Positions 63,320 to 64,000 of a DNA stretch of 64,000 nt are shown piece after piece. This DNA is from Prunus persica (Eukaryota > Streptophyta > Magnoliopsida > Rosales > Rosaceae): positions 21,724,706-21,788,705 of the forward strand of contig NC_034009.1 in the NCBI RefSeq assembly GCF_000346465.2. Reading direction: 5' to 3'. The position numbers and the translations under genes were made by a program. The notes beneath the pieces were generated by a model that worked only from the letters and a program-made list of their open reading frames with translations, did not search any database and had not been told where the DNA came from. Numbering within the stretch: position 1 is the stretch's first letter; each line of letters starts with the position of its first letter.

Positions 63320-63730
63320 GTAACCGCCGTATTATTTTTTTGAAATGGTTTTATATGTAAGCAACTTTTCGTCTACTTGACTTACACATTCGTTGTTTTT
63401 ATATTCTTATTTTATTTAAATCTGTCATCCAAAAAAGAAACTTTACATATTGCAGAATATTAATTTCCTTCGTTTTAAATTTCCTCCGGAAAAAAAACTC
63501 TATTTATAACGCACTGTAATTGAAAAATAAACTGAAAGGTCATGGGAAAAAAAATTCTATTCATAATTTAAAAATTAAAATCCACGTCGGTTATATTAAA
63601 CCTAACGACGTTAAATGAAATGATTCCACGTCGAACGAAAAATATTGCGTCGTGTTAGTTAAAAACGACGTAGTTAAATGTAACCGCCGTATTATTTTTT
63701 TGAAATGGTTTTATATGTAAGCAACTTTTC
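63320..63730. repeat. Identical 52-bp direct repeat pair in the CACTA element
   Basis: A 52-bp sequence beginning GTAACCGCCGTATTA and ending AAGCAACTTTTCG is identical at 63320-63371 and 63679-63730 (offset 359 bp). The identity suggests a recent duplication or conversion in the subterminal zone. Confidence 0.9.
63391..63617. repeat. Subterminal direct repeat, copy 2 (right of the RPN6 fragment)
   Basis: Partner of 62125-62465. The captured RPN6 segment lies between the two copies. Confidence 0.8.
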
Positions 63731-63737
63731 GACTTAC

Positions 63738-63912
63738 ACATGCACTGTTTCCAAACCCGATTAAAAATTTCAATCTCCCAGAGAAACCTTTTCGTCTTTT
63801 TTCCTTGTCAGAGCATTGTCAGAGTTTCTCATCGTCTTCCTCTCGTCTTCTTCGTCGTCTCTGAACTTAAACATCGATCATCTTCCTCTTGCTTTCATTG
63901 CACGCAAAAGGT
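63738..63912 (+). promoter_or_regulatory. Exon-like 5' leader with splice donor at the right window edge
   Basis: The CGTCG-type motif density drops and a CT-rich leader follows (CTCGTCTTCTTCGTCGTCTC), resembling a plant 5' UTR. It ends in CGCAAAAG|GTAAGCTTTC at 63911, an excellent donor site, followed by T-rich intron-like sequence to the window end. No ATG-initiated frame of note is in the exon. It could be the non-coding first exon of the transposase or of another captured gene; this is inference. Confidence 0.4.
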
Positions 63913-64000
63913 AAGCTTTCATTTTCACTATTTTGGTTACTGTTTTGCATGCTCATACGTTTTTTGTTTGAAAAATCTTTTTACCTTTTTTCTGGCCAAA

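Larger units (their letters stand above)
61450..64000 (+). mobile_element. CACTA (En/Spm-type) DNA transposon, left end, continues past the window
   Basis: The terminus CACTACTACAAAAA at 61450-61463 is a typical plant CACTA inverted-repeat end. It is followed by a long subterminal zone dense in short motifs ACGACGG, CCGTCGT, ACGTCG and CGACG on both strands, as expected for transposase-binding subterminal repeats of this superfamily. The 3 bp before the end, AAT, would be the target duplication; the other end is outside the window. No transposase coding sequence is visible. The element contains an 80-bp tandem repeat, a captured RPN6 fragment, duplicated subterminal segments and, at the right, an exon-like 5' leader with a splice donor. 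Confidence 0.88.

Overview
This window looks like plant (eudicot) heterochromatin. It is almost entirely one old tandem satellite array with a 166-bp monomer, about 328 monomer equivalents and roughly 54.4 kb after subtracting insertions. The array is interrupted and edged by LTR retrotransposon remnants, and a CACTA DNA transposon begins near the right end and runs out of the window. I see no intact host gene, rRNA, tRNA or CRISPR. A 166-bp satellite is, as I recall, the length reported for the candidate centromeric repeat of peach. That, with the style of the LTRs, makes a Prunus (Rosaceae) pericentromere or array edge the best guess; the species call is inference.

Layout. 1-1834 is the 3' part of an unrelated LTR (LTR-1). 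1835-1990 is a scrap of a second LTR family (LTR-2). The satellite then runs in four blocks, all in one orientation: 1995-22093, 23066-35402, 37392-50088 and 51333-60577. The interruptions are a 5'-truncated LTR-2 (22094-23065, plus), a complete solo LTR-2 (35403-37391, minus, perfect 5-bp target duplication AAATA) and a solo LTR of a third family (50089-51332, minus, decayed target duplication). From 60578 a fourth LTR (LTR-4) begins. It is cut at 61450 by the terminal repeat of a CACTA element whose subterminal zone is packed with ACGACGG/CCGTCGT motifs.

The array is not uniform. Shared private variants reveal nested higher-order organisation: a clean trimer (498 bp) at 11.5-13.7 kb, a ~2,650-bp (16-monomer) duplication at 5.1-9.1 kb, repeated 9-monomer (~1,490-bp) duplications, a 1.55-kb duplication at 16.75-19.35 kb, and a long block shared by 26.0-27.5 and 33.9-37.7 kb that predates the solo-LTR insertion. 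The monomer carries two dyad-symmetric elements (TTCGTACGAA and a near-palindrome centred on GATATC), a property proposed for centromeric satellites that lack CENP-B boxes.

The most notable single object is inside the CACTA element. Positions 62539-62934 are a degraded, cDNA-collinear fragment of the 26S proteasome lid subunit gene RPN6 (PSMD11), apparently captured by the transposon. It contains a perfect 15-bp-arm hairpin made from RPN6 coding sequence. Open frames of 60-137 codons throughout the array are by-products of the stop-poor satellite, not genes.
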